Source: Burkholderiales bacterium (GTDB lineage Bacteria > Pseudomonadota > Gammaproteobacteria > Burkholderiales > Burkholderiaceae_E). From it: a DNA stretch of 50,223 nucleotides. Location of the stretch: contig QEVL01000021.1 of NCBI GenBank assembly GCA_003577305.1, forward strand, positions 1 to 50,223, in the 5' to 3' direction. This document shows, one piece after another, positions 8,581-19,854 of the stretch. The notes under the pieces are model-generated. The model did not search any database. It saw nothing but the letters and a program-made list of their open reading frames with translations, and was not told where the DNA came from. Position 1 is the first letter of the stretch. Each line of letters starts with the position of its first letter. The position numbers and the translations under genes are program-made.

Positions 8581-9061
8581 GACGGCCCTTTTACATCAAG
8601 TCCTGAACTCTTTCGTGACCACCTGCAGGCCCTGAGCGGCGGGATTTCGGTTCCTGAGCTTCGATGAGTTCCGCACAACCTGCGGACGCGAGTTCAGGGG
8701 CAGCAGAAAGAGCGTGCTGATTACCATTGACGACGGATGCGCGGATAAGTGGTTCTCGGGATATCCGGTGCTACGTGAACTCGAGATTCCGGCAGTATTC
8801 TTCGCCATCAGCCGGAAAGTGATCGACGGTCCTGTTCGTCTGCGGTCAGATCAGGTTTCCGACCCTGCGGACCGTGGCTGCTGGCCGTCGTACGACGAGC
8901 GAATGACTTGGGCAGAGCTACGGGTGATGTCCGCTGAGGGTGTGGTGTCGCTACAGTCACAACCGGCGTCCCAACAGAACTTCGCCGTACTGGTGACGAG
9001 ACCCACTGCTCGCCACGCCGCTGATCGGCTATGCGTACTCGATCGCCCGCCTCGGTTATAA
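8581..9061 (+). pseudogene. Polysaccharide deacetylase (NodB-like) remnant
   Basis: The start of the recognisable sequence is DGPFTSSPELFRDHLQALS in the frame from 8581. After a frameshift near 8636 it continues as AAGFRFLSFDEFR in another frame, then SVLITIDDGCADKWF (the NodB metal-binding TxDDG motif) and GYPVLRELEIPAVFFAIS. MTWAELRVMSAEGVVSLQSQ follows, where the family expects a QSHT-type histidine motif; here the histidines are lost. The rest to the stop at 9061 is not recognisable. The N-terminal ~20-25 residues with the start are missing. A conventional start within the frame at 8714 (GTG) would give 115 residues but cannot encode a working deacetylase. Confidence 0.7.
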
Positions 9062-9280
9062 CCGACTGTGACACAGTGTTGCGCCGATGCGCTTCTGAGG
9101 ACTTCTATCCGATCTGGCGCGCACAGAATCCGCCCGTCATCGGCAAGCCACTTGCAACGCAAGAACCTGGTGGCGCTCTGCGCGCCATGCATCGGCGATA
9201 TATGGCCGACTGTTAATTCCGTCAACGTGCACCGACCGTCTTGGTCTATGCTTTCGTCTCCCCTTGGAACTGATCGCACC
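9062..9280. other. Gap before gmd with no recognisable gene
   Basis: About 220 bases between the broken deacetylase and gmd. Short open frames occur (for example 9031-9216, plus strand) but none resembles a known family or has coding-like composition. A TATGCT hexamer at 9247-9252 could serve as the -10 element for gmd, but no convincing -35 lies 17 bases upstream. It is probably debris from the same rearrangement. Confidence 0.35.
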
Positions 9281-10363
9281 ATGAAGAAAGCACTGATAAC
9301 AGGCATCACCGGGCAGGACGGCGCGTATCTGGCGGAGTCCCTGCTCGAGAAAGGCTATGAAGTCCACGGTATCAAGCGGCGGTCGTCGATGTTCAATACC
9401 GCCCGCATCGACCATCTCTACCAAGACCCGCATGCGCAGGACCGCAAGATGATTCTGCACTACGGCGATCTCACGGACTCGACCAACCTGATCCGGATCA
9501 TCCAGCAGGTGCGGCCGGATGAGATCTACAACCTCGCCGCGCAGAGCCATGTTGCAGTCTCCTTCGAATCGCCCGAGTACACCGCGAATGCGGACGCTCT
9601 CGGCACCCTCAGGATCCTCGAGGCGATCCGCATCCTCGGTCTCGTCGACAACACGCGGTTCTACCAAGCATCCACATCCGAACTCTATGGCAAGGTGCAA
9701 GAGATCCCGCAGAAAGAGACGACTCCTTTCTATCCGCGCAGTCCCTACGCTGTCGCGAAGCTTTACGCTTACTGGATCACCGTGAACTACCGAGAGGCTT
9801 ACGGCATCTATGGGTGCAACGGTATCCTGTTCAACCACGAATCCCCGGTACGAGGCGAGACTTTCGTCACGAGGAAGATCACGCGCGCGCTGGCGCGAAT
9901 CAAGCTGGGTCTGCAGGGTAAACTCTATCTTGGCAATCTGGATGCGAAGCGTGACTGGGGACACGCCAGGGACTATGTGGAAATGCAGTGGCTGATGCTC
10001 CAGCAAGAACAGCCGGAAGACTTTGTCATCGCTACGGGATATCAGTACTCTGTTCGCGATTTCGTAACGACTGCGGGCCGCGAACTCGGCATTACCTTCG
10101 AATGGCGAGGACAGGGTATCGAAGAAAAAGGCTACGATCAGCAGGGGCGTTGTCTGGTCGAGGTGGACCCCCGTTATTTCCGCCCAACCGAGGTAGAAAC
10201 CCTTCTCGGCGATCCGACAAAGGCACGTGAAAAACTCGGGTGGGTACCCAAAACCTCGTTCAAAGGATTGGTCTCCGAGATGGTCCGTGAGGACCTGAAG
10301 TCGGCGCAGCGAGACGACCTCATCCGGCGCCACGGCTATCCCGTCTATCAGTACCACGAATGA
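9281..10363 (+). CDS. gmd: GDP-mannose 4,6-dehydratase
   Basis: Converts GDP-D-mannose to GDP-4-keto-6-deoxy-D-mannose in the cytoplasm, the first step to GDP-L-fucose (or GDP-D-rhamnose). The 360-residue extended short-chain dehydrogenase has the NADP-binding GITGQDG at 8-14, the TSE catalytic triad residues at 132-134 ([11 protein letters not shown]) and Tyr156/Lys160 in [30 protein letters not shown] is the GMD signature. The ATG at 9281 ([14 protein letters not shown]) is chosen over the upstream in-frame TTG because the family begins here. Base composition is lower in GC than the flanking core genes. Its stop overlaps the next start (ATGA), so fcl is coupled. Confidence 0.96.
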   Translation: MKKALITGITGQDGAYLAESLLEKGYEVHGIKRRSSMFNTARIDHLYQDPHAQDRKMILHYGDLTDSTNLIRIIQQVRPDEIYNLAAQSHVAVSFESPEYTANADALGTLRILEAIRILGLVDNTRFYQASTSELYGKVQEIPQKETTPFYPRSPYAVAKLYAYWITVNYREAYGIYGCNGILFNHESPVRGETFVTRKITRALARIKLGLQGKLYLGNLDAKRDWGHARDYVEMQWLMLQQEQPEDFVIATGYQYSVRDFVTTAGRELGITFEWRGQGIEEKGYDQQGRCLVEVDPRYFRPTEVETLLGDPTKAREKLGWVPKTSFKGLVSEMVREDLKSAQRDDLIRRHGYPVYQYHE

Positions 10364-11340
10364 AGGCCGATTCGAAGATCTACGTAGCGGGTCATCGGGG
10401 GTTGGTCGGCTCGGCGATTGTCCGGGCGCTGCGCGCCCAAGGCTTCGATAACCTGCTGCTGCGCAGTTCCGAAGAACTCGACTTACGGGATTCGGCGACC
10501 ACCGCACGTTTTCTCGATGCCGAGAGGCCCGAGTACGTATTTCTCGCTGCAGCACGGGTCGGCGGGATCATGGCGAACTACAGGTATCCGGTCGATTTTC
10601 TGCAGGATAACCTCGCGATCCAAGGCAACGTGATCGCGGGTGCATTCAAGGCGAATGTTCGGCGCCTTCTGTTTCTCGGCTCTTCATGCATCTATCCGAA
10701 GCACGCTCCGCAGCCGTTGCAAGAGAGGCACCTGCTCACCGGGTCCCTCGAACCGACGAACCGTTCGTACGCGCTCGCCAAGATCGCGGGCATAGAGCTT
10801 TGTTGGGGCTACAATCGTCAGTTCGGGGCCCGCTTCCTGGCAGTGATGCCGACGAACCTTTACGGCCCCGGAGACAATTACCACCCCGAGAACTCGCATG
10901 TCATTCCAAGTCTGATCAGGAAGTTCCATGAGGCGAAAATCGCCCGGGCGTCGTCGGTTTCGGTCTGGGGAACCGGCAGACCTCGTCGTGAGTTCCTCCA
11001 TAGCGACGACTTGGCCGATGCATGCCTGTTCCTGATGTCTCTGCCCGACGGCAGGTTCGACTCGCTTCTCGGAGCAGACGAACACGCAACGGGTGTCTTC
11101 GAACCACCGCTGATCAACATCGGGGTGGGCGAGGACATGAGCATTGCCGAGCTTGCAGAAGCCGTCAGACAGGTGACCGGATACACCGGAAGAATCGAGT
11201 TCGATGTCTCCAAGCCGGACGGGACGCCGAGAAAGCTGCTCGATGTGAGCCGTATGCACCGGCTGGGATGGCGCGCGAAGGCCGGCTTGCGCCAGGGACT
11301 GGAGTCCGCCTATCGTGATTTCCTCTCGCGGCTCGACTGA
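10360..11340 (+). CDS. fcl: GDP-L-fucose synthase
   Basis: NADPH-dependent 3,5-epimerase/4-reductase that turns the Gmd product into GDP-L-fucose. At 326 residues it has normal length. The Rossmann motif [10 protein letters not shown] is at 11-20, the signature [18 protein letters not shown] at 63-80, the catalytic Ser/Cys region [18 protein letters not shown] near 105-122, and Tyr137/Lys141 in [11 protein letters not shown]. Together with gmd it makes the activated fucose that glycosyltransferases of a surface glycan would use. Since both neighbouring glycosyltransferase/deacetylase genes are damaged, the user of GDP-fucose must be partly elsewhere. Confidence 0.96.
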   Translation: MKADSKIYVAGHRGLVGSAIVRALRAQGFDNLLLRSSEELDLRDSATTARFLDAERPEYVFLAAARVGGIMANYRYPVDFLQDNLAIQGNVIAGAFKANVRRLLFLGSSCIYPKHAPQPLQERHLLTGSLEPTNRSYALAKIAGIELCWGYNRQFGARFLAVMPTNLYGPGDNYHPENSHVIPSLIRKFHEAKIARASSVSVWGTGRPRREFLHSDDLADACLFLMSLPDGRFDSLLGADEHATGVFEPPLINIGVGEDMSIAELAEAVRQVTGYTGRIEFDVSKPDGTPRKLLDVSRMHRLGWRAKAGLRQGLESAYRDFLSRLD

Positions 11341-11384
11341 GTACTTGCGGTTGGTGACAGGTTGAGAGGAGTGGCGATTCGGTA

Positions 11385-11613
11385 TGTTTTGGCCAAGACT
11401 TGGCCAGCGACGAGTTCACCGACGTGCTGAAAAGGCACGGGATCGCCATCAGCGTGGGCGGCCGCGGCCAGCGGCACGGCGATGCCTTCGTCGAGAGGTC
11501 GTGCGCTCGTCGCTAGCGACGCCCCGCCCGCCACGGTGGACAATCCTGCGTCGCAGTACTTCAAACCGCCACCGATCGACTTACCTCACCCAGGATCGCG
11601 TTCAGACGAGTGA
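11385..11613 (+). pseudogene. IS3-family transposase (OrfB) C-terminal remnant
   Basis: The frame from 11400 reads ASDEFTDVLKRHGIAISVGG and then a GDAFVERS-like block before a stop at 11514-11516. This corresponds to the DDE integrase core of IS3-type OrfB (FTDVLKRHGIAISMDG...NVFVERLWRS). A possible later piece ends near 11613 (PASQYFKPPP, where OrfB proteins end with a VYF-type motif); this second piece is weak. Only ~40-75 residues survive, with no left end. It marks the right edge of the glycan island. Confidence 0.6.
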
Positions 11614-11747
11614 GGTCAGCTCTCTCGTCCGAATTGGCTTTGCGACGAAGATCTCGGTTTGCTCAAGGGCCCCGATGCGTTCTTCCCCTGCAGCTTTCCT
11701 GATAACGCATCATCACCGCCTCGGCTCAGATTGTTGCGCGAACTTAA
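11517..11747. other. Gene-free spacer with one inverted repeat
   Basis: Part of a 455-base stretch between fcl and glpK. Apart from the transposase remnant I see no gene. GATGCGTT (11674-11681) and AACGCATC (11704-11711) form a perfect inverted repeat with a 22-base spacer, not followed by a T run. Confidence 0.4.
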
Positions 11748-11794
11748 CAGCTGCTCGAAGATGCAGCCCGCGCCTTGATGCATCGTAGCAGCTG
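11748..11794 (-). terminator. Long hairpin directly after glpK
   Basis: Two nested perfect stems, CAGCTGCT/AGCAGCTG (11748-11755 with 11787-11794) and GATGCA/TGCATC (11760-11765 with 11779-11784), lie one base beyond the glpK stop. On the minus strand it is followed by TTAAGTTC, not a proper T tract, so it may be a 3' stabilising hairpin or a weak terminator. Confidence 0.5.
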
Positions 11795-11795
11795 A

Positions 11796-13282
<1,487 letters not shown>

Positions 13283-13286
<4 letters not shown>

Positions 13287-14383
13287 TTCGGCAAGCCGAT
13301 CAACGGAGGGGGATTCGCGCGAAGTTGCGCCTCGCTCAGGTTCGTCCAGCCGAAGAGCTGCCACTGCCGCGTGACGTACTTGAGGCGACCGGATCCCATG
13401 CGAAGCGCATTCTGCCGCTGCGGCTCGCGCGCGTCGAGCGAGGCGCGCTCTGCGAGCCAGTCTCCGGCGCACGCCGAGAGGACGTGCGCCTTGTCGCGAT
13501 CGTCGGGCCCGTTCGGGTCGTCGAGTATCAGGCGCGAGAAGAAAGCACCGACGGCGCCCACGGCATTCGCGGGCACCGGACTGGAACCCGACGCCTCGCG
13601 CCACATGTGCCTGGCGTAGCCTTCGCGCCCGATGCTGCGCATCGAAGCGCCTCCTCCATTGGCCGACTCGTCACGCCAGATGTCCGTTCCCGCCTTTTCG
13701 GTGCCGCCGGCCTGGTCGAGAGGGAGCATGAGGTCGGAGGGTCTCGCGTGATGCGAACCCAGCACCCACTTCCCGTCACTCAAGAGCCACCAGATCTGTA
13801 TGTCGCGTTGCTGCACGCGCGTGTTCGGCGCCTGGTTGCCGGTGTACGGCCCGGGAACACGCCACGGATGATCGCCGCCGCTCGCATGTGCCATGTCGGC
13901 CATCGTGTGGGTACGGGCGCGCGCGTGGGCCCAGCCCGATGGCCGTGGCCTCGCTTCCGGCCAACCGGCGCCCAGGCCCCCGTCGGCAGTGCTGCCGAGC
14001 GCTGCCGAAGGGCCATCGTGAAACAGTCGCATGTCGTCGACGAGCGTGTCGATCCAGTCCGTGCCCGCTGCAGCCGCAGGCGCCGCTTCCGGTTTCACTG
14101 GCACCGCGGCAGGAACGGGTATGACGTTCGAATCGACGACCTTGCCGGGCACGACGCCCGCCGCGGGAATCACGTTCGTGTTGACCACATTGCTGGATAC
14201 GGCGCCGGCCGACAACACGACCGGATCCGGTTCCGTCGCCTCACCGCCATCGGAGCCGCCACAGGCCGACAGCGCGAGCGCCAGCAGGCCGACGGGCAGC
14301 AGCGCGAAGCATCTGCGCGCGCGCAGCGGGCGCCGCCCCGGACCGATCGGTGTGGCATGGGAAGCATGCCGGTTTGCGTGCAT
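13283..14383 (-). CDS. Uncharacterised lipoprotein coupled to glpK
   Basis: A 366-residue predicted lipoprotein I do not recognise. The start ATG at 14383 is chosen because GGGGG lies a few bases upstream and a type II signal peptide follows ([19 protein letters not shown], lipobox Cys41). After a Gly/Ser/Glu stretch comes a V/P/A-rich linker containing [11 protein letters not shown] and DSNVIPVP pseudo-repeats (about 60-110). A globular region with many Trp and His follows: [44 protein letters not shown] and [19 protein letters not shown] at the end. One Cys pair candidate is [13 protein letters not shown] only. Its stop overlaps the glpK start, implying joint translation. Periplasmic or outer-membrane location is inferred from the lipobox. 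Confidence 0.75.
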
Positions 14384-14459
14384 TGCCTGAACCCCCGAAA
14401 GCGAGCCGGATGTCGGAGCGACGCGACGAGTGCCCTGCCCTCCCGGCGCGCCGGACGGA

Positions 14460-14473
14460 GTGACGAATATCAC
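14460..14473. promoter_or_regulatory. CRP/FNR-like half-site palindrome (GTGA-N6-TCAC)
   Basis: GTGA and TCAC are separated by 6 bases in the divergent gap between the lipoprotein-glpK pair and the aldehyde dehydrogenase. This matches the core of a CRP-family site (TGTGA-N6-TCACA) but both outermost bases differ. Glycerol genes are classic CRP targets in enteric bacteria, which makes it worth noting; chance occurrence cannot be excluded. Confidence 0.3.
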
Positions 14474-14610
14474 GAAACCCGCGTAAACCACCCCGCTGGT
14501 GCCCGAACGCGCCGACGCGCGGCGGCTTGCGGCAGATTGGAGGGCACTCTCGAAACCCCCGGGGCTATGCTTCGTCCGGTGACGGGGTTCTGGGCCGAAC
14601 GGACACTTGC

Positions 14611-16029
14611 ATGAACGCGAACGATCGACTGCTTCAAATCGGGATGCTGCTGCAGGCGCAGCGCGACGCCCATCGACTCGCTCCCTTCCCGGAGTGGCAG
14701 GCGCGGCGCGACCGGCTGCAGCGGCTGCGAAAGATGCTCGTCGACAACGAGAGCGCGATCGAGGACGCGATCGACGCCGACTTCGGCGGCCGGCCGCGCA
14801 TCGAAACCCAGGTGGCCGAGGTGTTTCCCTCGCTGGCCGAGATCCGCGCGGCGCTGCGCGGGGGCCGGCGCTGGATGAAGCCGCGCAGCGCCTGGGTGTC
14901 GAAGTGGTTCCTGCCGGCGCGCGCGTGGATCATGCCGCGCCCGGTCGGCGTGGTGGGCATCATCGTGCCGTGGAACTATCCCCTGTACCTGACGATCGGC
15001 CCGCTTGCCGGCGCGATCGCAGCGGGCAACCGCGCGCTGATCAAGCTCTCGGAATACACGCCGGCGTTCTCCGCGCTGCTGCAGCGGCTGGTGGCCGAGG
15101 CGTTCGCCGCCGAGGAGATCGCGGTGGTCACCGGCGGGCCCGAAGTGGCCGAGGCGTTCGCCGCGCTGCCCTTCGATCACCTGCTGTTCACCGGTTCGGG
15201 TTCGGTCGGGCGCAAGGTGATGGCGGCCGCGAGCGCGAATCTCACGCCGATCACGCTCGAGCTGGGCGGCAAGTCGCCCGCGGTGATCGCGCCCGGCTAT
15301 TCGATCGAACGGGCCGCGACGCGCATCATGGCCGGCAAGCTGCTCAACGCCGGGCAGACCTGCATCGCGCCCGACTACGTGCTGGTGCCGCGACCCGAGC
15401 TCACCCGGTTCGTCGATCGGGCACGCGCACAGGCGCAGAAGATGTACCCGGCGGGGCTCGCCGACCCCGACTACTGCAGCATCGTCGACACGCGCCAGTA
15501 CGAGCGGCTGGTGGGCTACCTCGACGACGCCACTGCCGGCGGCGTGCAGTCGGTGGAACTGTTTCACGGCCCGGCCCGCGACGACGCCGCGCACAGGCTC
15601 GCGCCGGTGATCCTGGTCGATCCGCCGCACTCGCTGGTGGCAATGAGGCACGAGATCTTCGGGCCGATCCTCCCGGTGCTGCCCTACGACCGGCCCGAGG
15701 ACGCGGTGGCGTTCGTGAACGCAATGGCGCATCCGCTCGCGCTGTACTGGTTCGACGACGACCGCCGGCGCGCCGACTGGGCGCTGAAGCAGACCCACGT
15801 CGGCGGCGTCTGCATCAACGAGACGCTGCTGCACGTGACGCAGGAAGAGCTGCCGTTCGGCGGCATAGGCCCCTCCGGAATGGGCCACTATCACGGCAAG
15901 TGGGGCTTCGACACGATGAGCAAGCTCACGCCCGTCTTCAGGCAGTCGCGCCTGAGCGGGGTCGGGCTGTTCATGCCGCCTTACCGGCCGATTGCGCGAC
16001 GGCTCCTCGCGCTGATGAAGCGCTTCTGA
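14611..16029 (+). CDS. Aldehyde dehydrogenase, coniferyl-aldehyde type
   Basis: NAD(P)-dependent oxidation of an aldehyde to the acid. The 472-residue protein resembles coniferyl aldehyde dehydrogenases (CalB) and long-chain ALDH3-type enzymes, with a hydrophobic C-terminal tail (FMPPYRPIARRLLALMKRF). Motifs: VVGIIVPWNYPLYL and TIGPLAGAIAAGNRALIK (cofactor site), FTGSGSVGRKV, the general base Glu217 in ITLELGGKSP and catalytic Cys251 in NAGQTCIAPDYV. EIFGPILPVLPYD and GGIGPSGMGHYHGKWGFDTMS follow. ATG at 14611 with GGACA upstream; a longer frame to 14527 lacks support. Real substrate is unknown; C-terminal hydrophobicity suggests a membrane-linked fatty or aromatic aldehyde. Confidence 0.9.
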   Translation: MNANDRLLQIGMLLQAQRDAHRLAPFPEWQARRDRLQRLRKMLVDNESAIEDAIDADFGGRPRIETQVAEVFPSLAEIRAALRGGRRWMKPRSAWVSKWFLPARAWIMPRPVGVVGIIVPWNYPLYLTIGPLAGAIAAGNRALIKLSEYTPAFSALLQRLVAEAFAAEEIAVVTGGPEVAEAFAALPFDHLLFTGSGSVGRKVMAAASANLTPITLELGGKSPAVIAPGYSIERAATRIMAGKLLNAGQTCIAPDYVLVPRPELTRFVDRARAQAQKMYPAGLADPDYCSIVDTRQYERLVGYLDDATAGGVQSVELFHGPARDDAAHRLAPVILVDPPHSLVAMRHEIFGPILPVLPYDRPEDAVAFVNAMAHPLALYWFDDDRRRADWALKQTHVGGVCINETLLHVTQEELPFGGIGPSGMGHYHGKWGFDTMSKLTPVFRQSRLSGVGLFMPPYRPIARRLLALMKRF

Positions 16030-16059
16030 AGACTGCCCTGCCCGACCCGTCCCGAAGCG

Positions 16060-17013
16060 ATGCCCGGATACCGATTGCTCGCCGCGGTCGACCTCGGATC
16101 GAACAGCTTCAGGCTGCTGATCGGGCGCGCCGAACGCTCGTCGCGCGACACGCGCGTCGTGCCGACGGAGAGCGTGAAGGAGACCGTGCGGCTGGCCGCC
16201 GGCCTGCGTGACGACGGCAGCCTCGACACCGCATCGCGCCGACGCGCGCTGGCCGCGCTGGCCAGGTTCGGCGAACGGCTGCGCTCGCTCGAGCCCGACG
16301 CGGTGCGTGCGGTGGCCACGAACACGCTGCGCGTGGCGAGCAACGCCGCGCAGTTCGTGACCAGCGCCGAGGCGGCGCTGGGCTTTCCGATCGAGATCGT
16401 CTCCGGGGTGGAGGAGGCGCGGCTCGTCTATCTCGGCGCTGCGCATGCGCTGCCGTGCGACGGCGTACCGCGCCTGGTGGTCGACATCGGAGGCGGCTCC
16501 ACCGAGTGCATCGTGGGCACCGACATGCGCACGAGCGCGCTCGAATCGGTGCAGGCCGGCTGCGTCGTGCTGTCGACGCGTCACTTCCGGGATGGTCGCG
16601 TGGAGCGCGAGACCTTCGAGCACGCCTACCGTGCGGCGCGCGCGCTGTTCGCGCAGGTGGCCGAACCCCTGGCGCAGCAGCGCTGGCGCTACGCGGCGGG
16701 CACCTCGGGCACGGTGAAGGCGCTTTGGCAGGTAGCGCGAGAGCAATGGGGTGCGGCCGGGCTCGACCGCGACTCGCTGGCGCGCATTCACGCCGCGCTG
16801 CTCGCAGCCGGTCACGTCGATGCGGTGCGGCTGGCGGGGCTGCGTCCCGATCGCCGACCGGTGCTGGCCGGCGGTCTCGCGGTGATGATGGCCGCGTTCG
16901 ACGAACTGCGTATCGACTCGATGCGCTATTGCGACGGCGCGCTGCGCCACGGCGTGCTGCACGACCTGCTCGCAGGCGGGCATCCGCTGGCACGCGGGAG
17001 CCGCGAGACCTGA
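16060..17013 (+). CDS. Ppx/GppA-family phosphatase (short form)
   Basis: Member of the exopolyphosphatase / pppGpp phosphohydrolase family, ASKHA fold. VDLGSNSFRLLIGR at about 9-22 and VVDIGGGSTECIVG at about 139-152 are the two phosphate-binding loops. GVEEARLVYLGA carries the conserved Glu. At 317 residues it has only the two N-terminal domains and lacks the C-terminal HD-like domain of the ~500-residue E. coli enzymes, so it corresponds to the short PPX class. Whether it cuts polyphosphate or pppGpp cannot be told from sequence. It follows the aldehyde dehydrogenase by 30 bases, possibly one transcript. Confidence 0.88.
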   Translation: MPGYRLLAAVDLGSNSFRLLIGRAERSSRDTRVVPTESVKETVRLAAGLRDDGSLDTASRRRALAALARFGERLRSLEPDAVRAVATNTLRVASNAAQFVTSAEAALGFPIEIVSGVEEARLVYLGAAHALPCDGVPRLVVDIGGGSTECIVGTDMRTSALESVQAGCVVLSTRHFRDGRVERETFEHAYRAARALFAQVAEPLAQQRWRYAAGTSGTVKALWQVAREQWGAAGLDRDSLARIHAALLAAGHVDAVRLAGLRPDRRPVLAGGLAVMMAAFDELRIDSMRYCDGALRHGVLHDLLAGGHPLARGSRET

Positions 17014-17033
17014 AGCCGCGGCCCGGCGCGAAA

Positions 17034-17339
<306 letters not shown>

Positions 17340-17355
17340 TCAGGGCCTGTTCACG

Positions 17356-18456
<1,101 letters not shown>

Positions 18457-18476
<20 letters not shown>

Positions 18477-19854
18477 CGGTGGTAGCCCGCGCGCCCGGGG
18501 CAGCCGGGGCGGTCGAAGCTGCCGGCGCGGGCGCGGCGTCGCCGTTGCCCACCACCACGGTCACCAGCGCATCGGGGTGCACGTGGCGCGCGAACGCCGC
18601 TCGTACCTGCTCCAGCGTGACCGCCTCGACCCGTGCGGTCCAGCGATCGAGGTAATCGAGCGGCAGCCGGTAGAACCCGATCATCGCGAGGTTGTCGAGG
18701 ATCTTGCGGTTCGAATCGATGCGCAGCGCGAAGCCGCCGACCAGGTTCGCCTTCGCCGCCTGCAACTCCGCCTCGGTGGGGCCCTCGCGCAGGAAGCGCG
18801 CCAGCGTCTCGCGCACCACTCCGAGCGCCACCGCGGTCTGCTCGCGCTGCGTCTGCAGCCCGATGGTGAAAGGCCCCGGCTGCAGCATCGGCGAGAAGTA
18901 CGAATAGACGCTGTATGCCAGGCCGCGCCTCTCGCGCACTTCGTCGTAGAGCCGCGAGACGAATCCGCCGCCGCCGAGCACGTAGTTGCCCACCAGCAAG
19001 GGGAAGAAATCGGGGTCGCCGCGCGCGAGCGCGGGCTGCCCGATCAGGATGTGGCTCTGCGAGGCCGGATGCTCGATGCGCCGATCGATCGCCGTAGCGG
19101 GCGGCGCCACCGGGGCGATCGCGCGCGAGGCTCCGCCCGCGGGCAGGTCGCGCGTGAGCTGCTCGGCGATTGCCTGCGCGCGCTCGCGACTGATCGCGCC
19201 GATCATCGAGACGACCACGCCGCGCGCATCGTAATAGCCACGATGGAAGGCAACCAGGTCGTCGCGGCCGATCGCCGCCACCGATTCGGGCTCCGCGTGC
19301 GCGCCGTACGGATGGCTGCCGTACATCGCCCGGTCGAGCGTGCGCTGCGCGATCGTCCCGGGCCTGGTCTGCGCCTCGCGGATCGCCTGGATCGCGCGCT
19401 CTTTCTCGCGCGCCAGCACCGCCTCCGGAAACTCGGGGCGCGAGACCACGCGCGCGAGCAGCCCGATGGCGTCGTCGAGCTCGGGCTCGCTCGCGAGCGT
19501 GCGCAGCGTGACGCTCGCACGATCGTCGCCCACCCCGCCGCCGCGCTGCGCGCCCACGCGCGCGAAGCCCTCGGAGATCGCCGACTCGTCGAGGCCGGCT
19601 GCGCCGCGCGCCAGCATCGCGTTCACCAGCGACGCGAGCCCTTCGCGGCCGGCCGGATCGAAGCGGCTGCCGGCGTCGAAGCCCAGGCTCACGTCGAGCA
19701 TCGGGATCGTGTCGGCGCGCACGAAGTAGACGCGCGCACCATTCGGGGTGGTCCAGTGCTGGATCGGCAACGCCGCGTGCGCCGCGCACGCGAACACGCC
19801 CGGCACGAAGAGCGCGATCAGGAAGCGAAGGACGGTACGCATGGCGCGGCTCAT
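18457..19854 (-). CDS. M16 peptidase-family protein without zinc motif (partner subunit)
   Basis: A 465-residue exported pitrilysin homologue. A signal peptide is at the start (RTVLRFLIALFVPGVFACAAHA). Where the catalytic HxxEH should be, the sequence reads GLASLVNAMLARGAAGLDE, so it cannot bind zinc in the usual way. The conserved C-lobe GGGGFVSRLYDEVRERRGLAYSVYS, which supplies the Arg/Tyr substrate residues, is present. Such subunits pair with an active M16 partner, here the coupled gene upstream. The start is placed at ATG 19854 (ATGA overlap with that partner's stop); ATG 19842 is an alternative. The tail is rich in Ala, Pro and Thr. Confidence 0.9.

Noticed and set aside
9031..9216. 61-codon frame between the deacetylase remnant and gmd
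   Set aside because: No family resemblance, no SD, overlaps debris; not supportable as a gene.
11748..11794. Integron attC site
   Set aside because: The nested hairpin looked like one, but the RYYYAAC/GTTRRRY core sites are absent and no integrase or cassette array is present.
14384..14491. Longer lipoprotein start at 14491
   Set aside because: It would put 36 residues before the signal peptide; the ATG at 14383 gives a normal lipoprotein signal.
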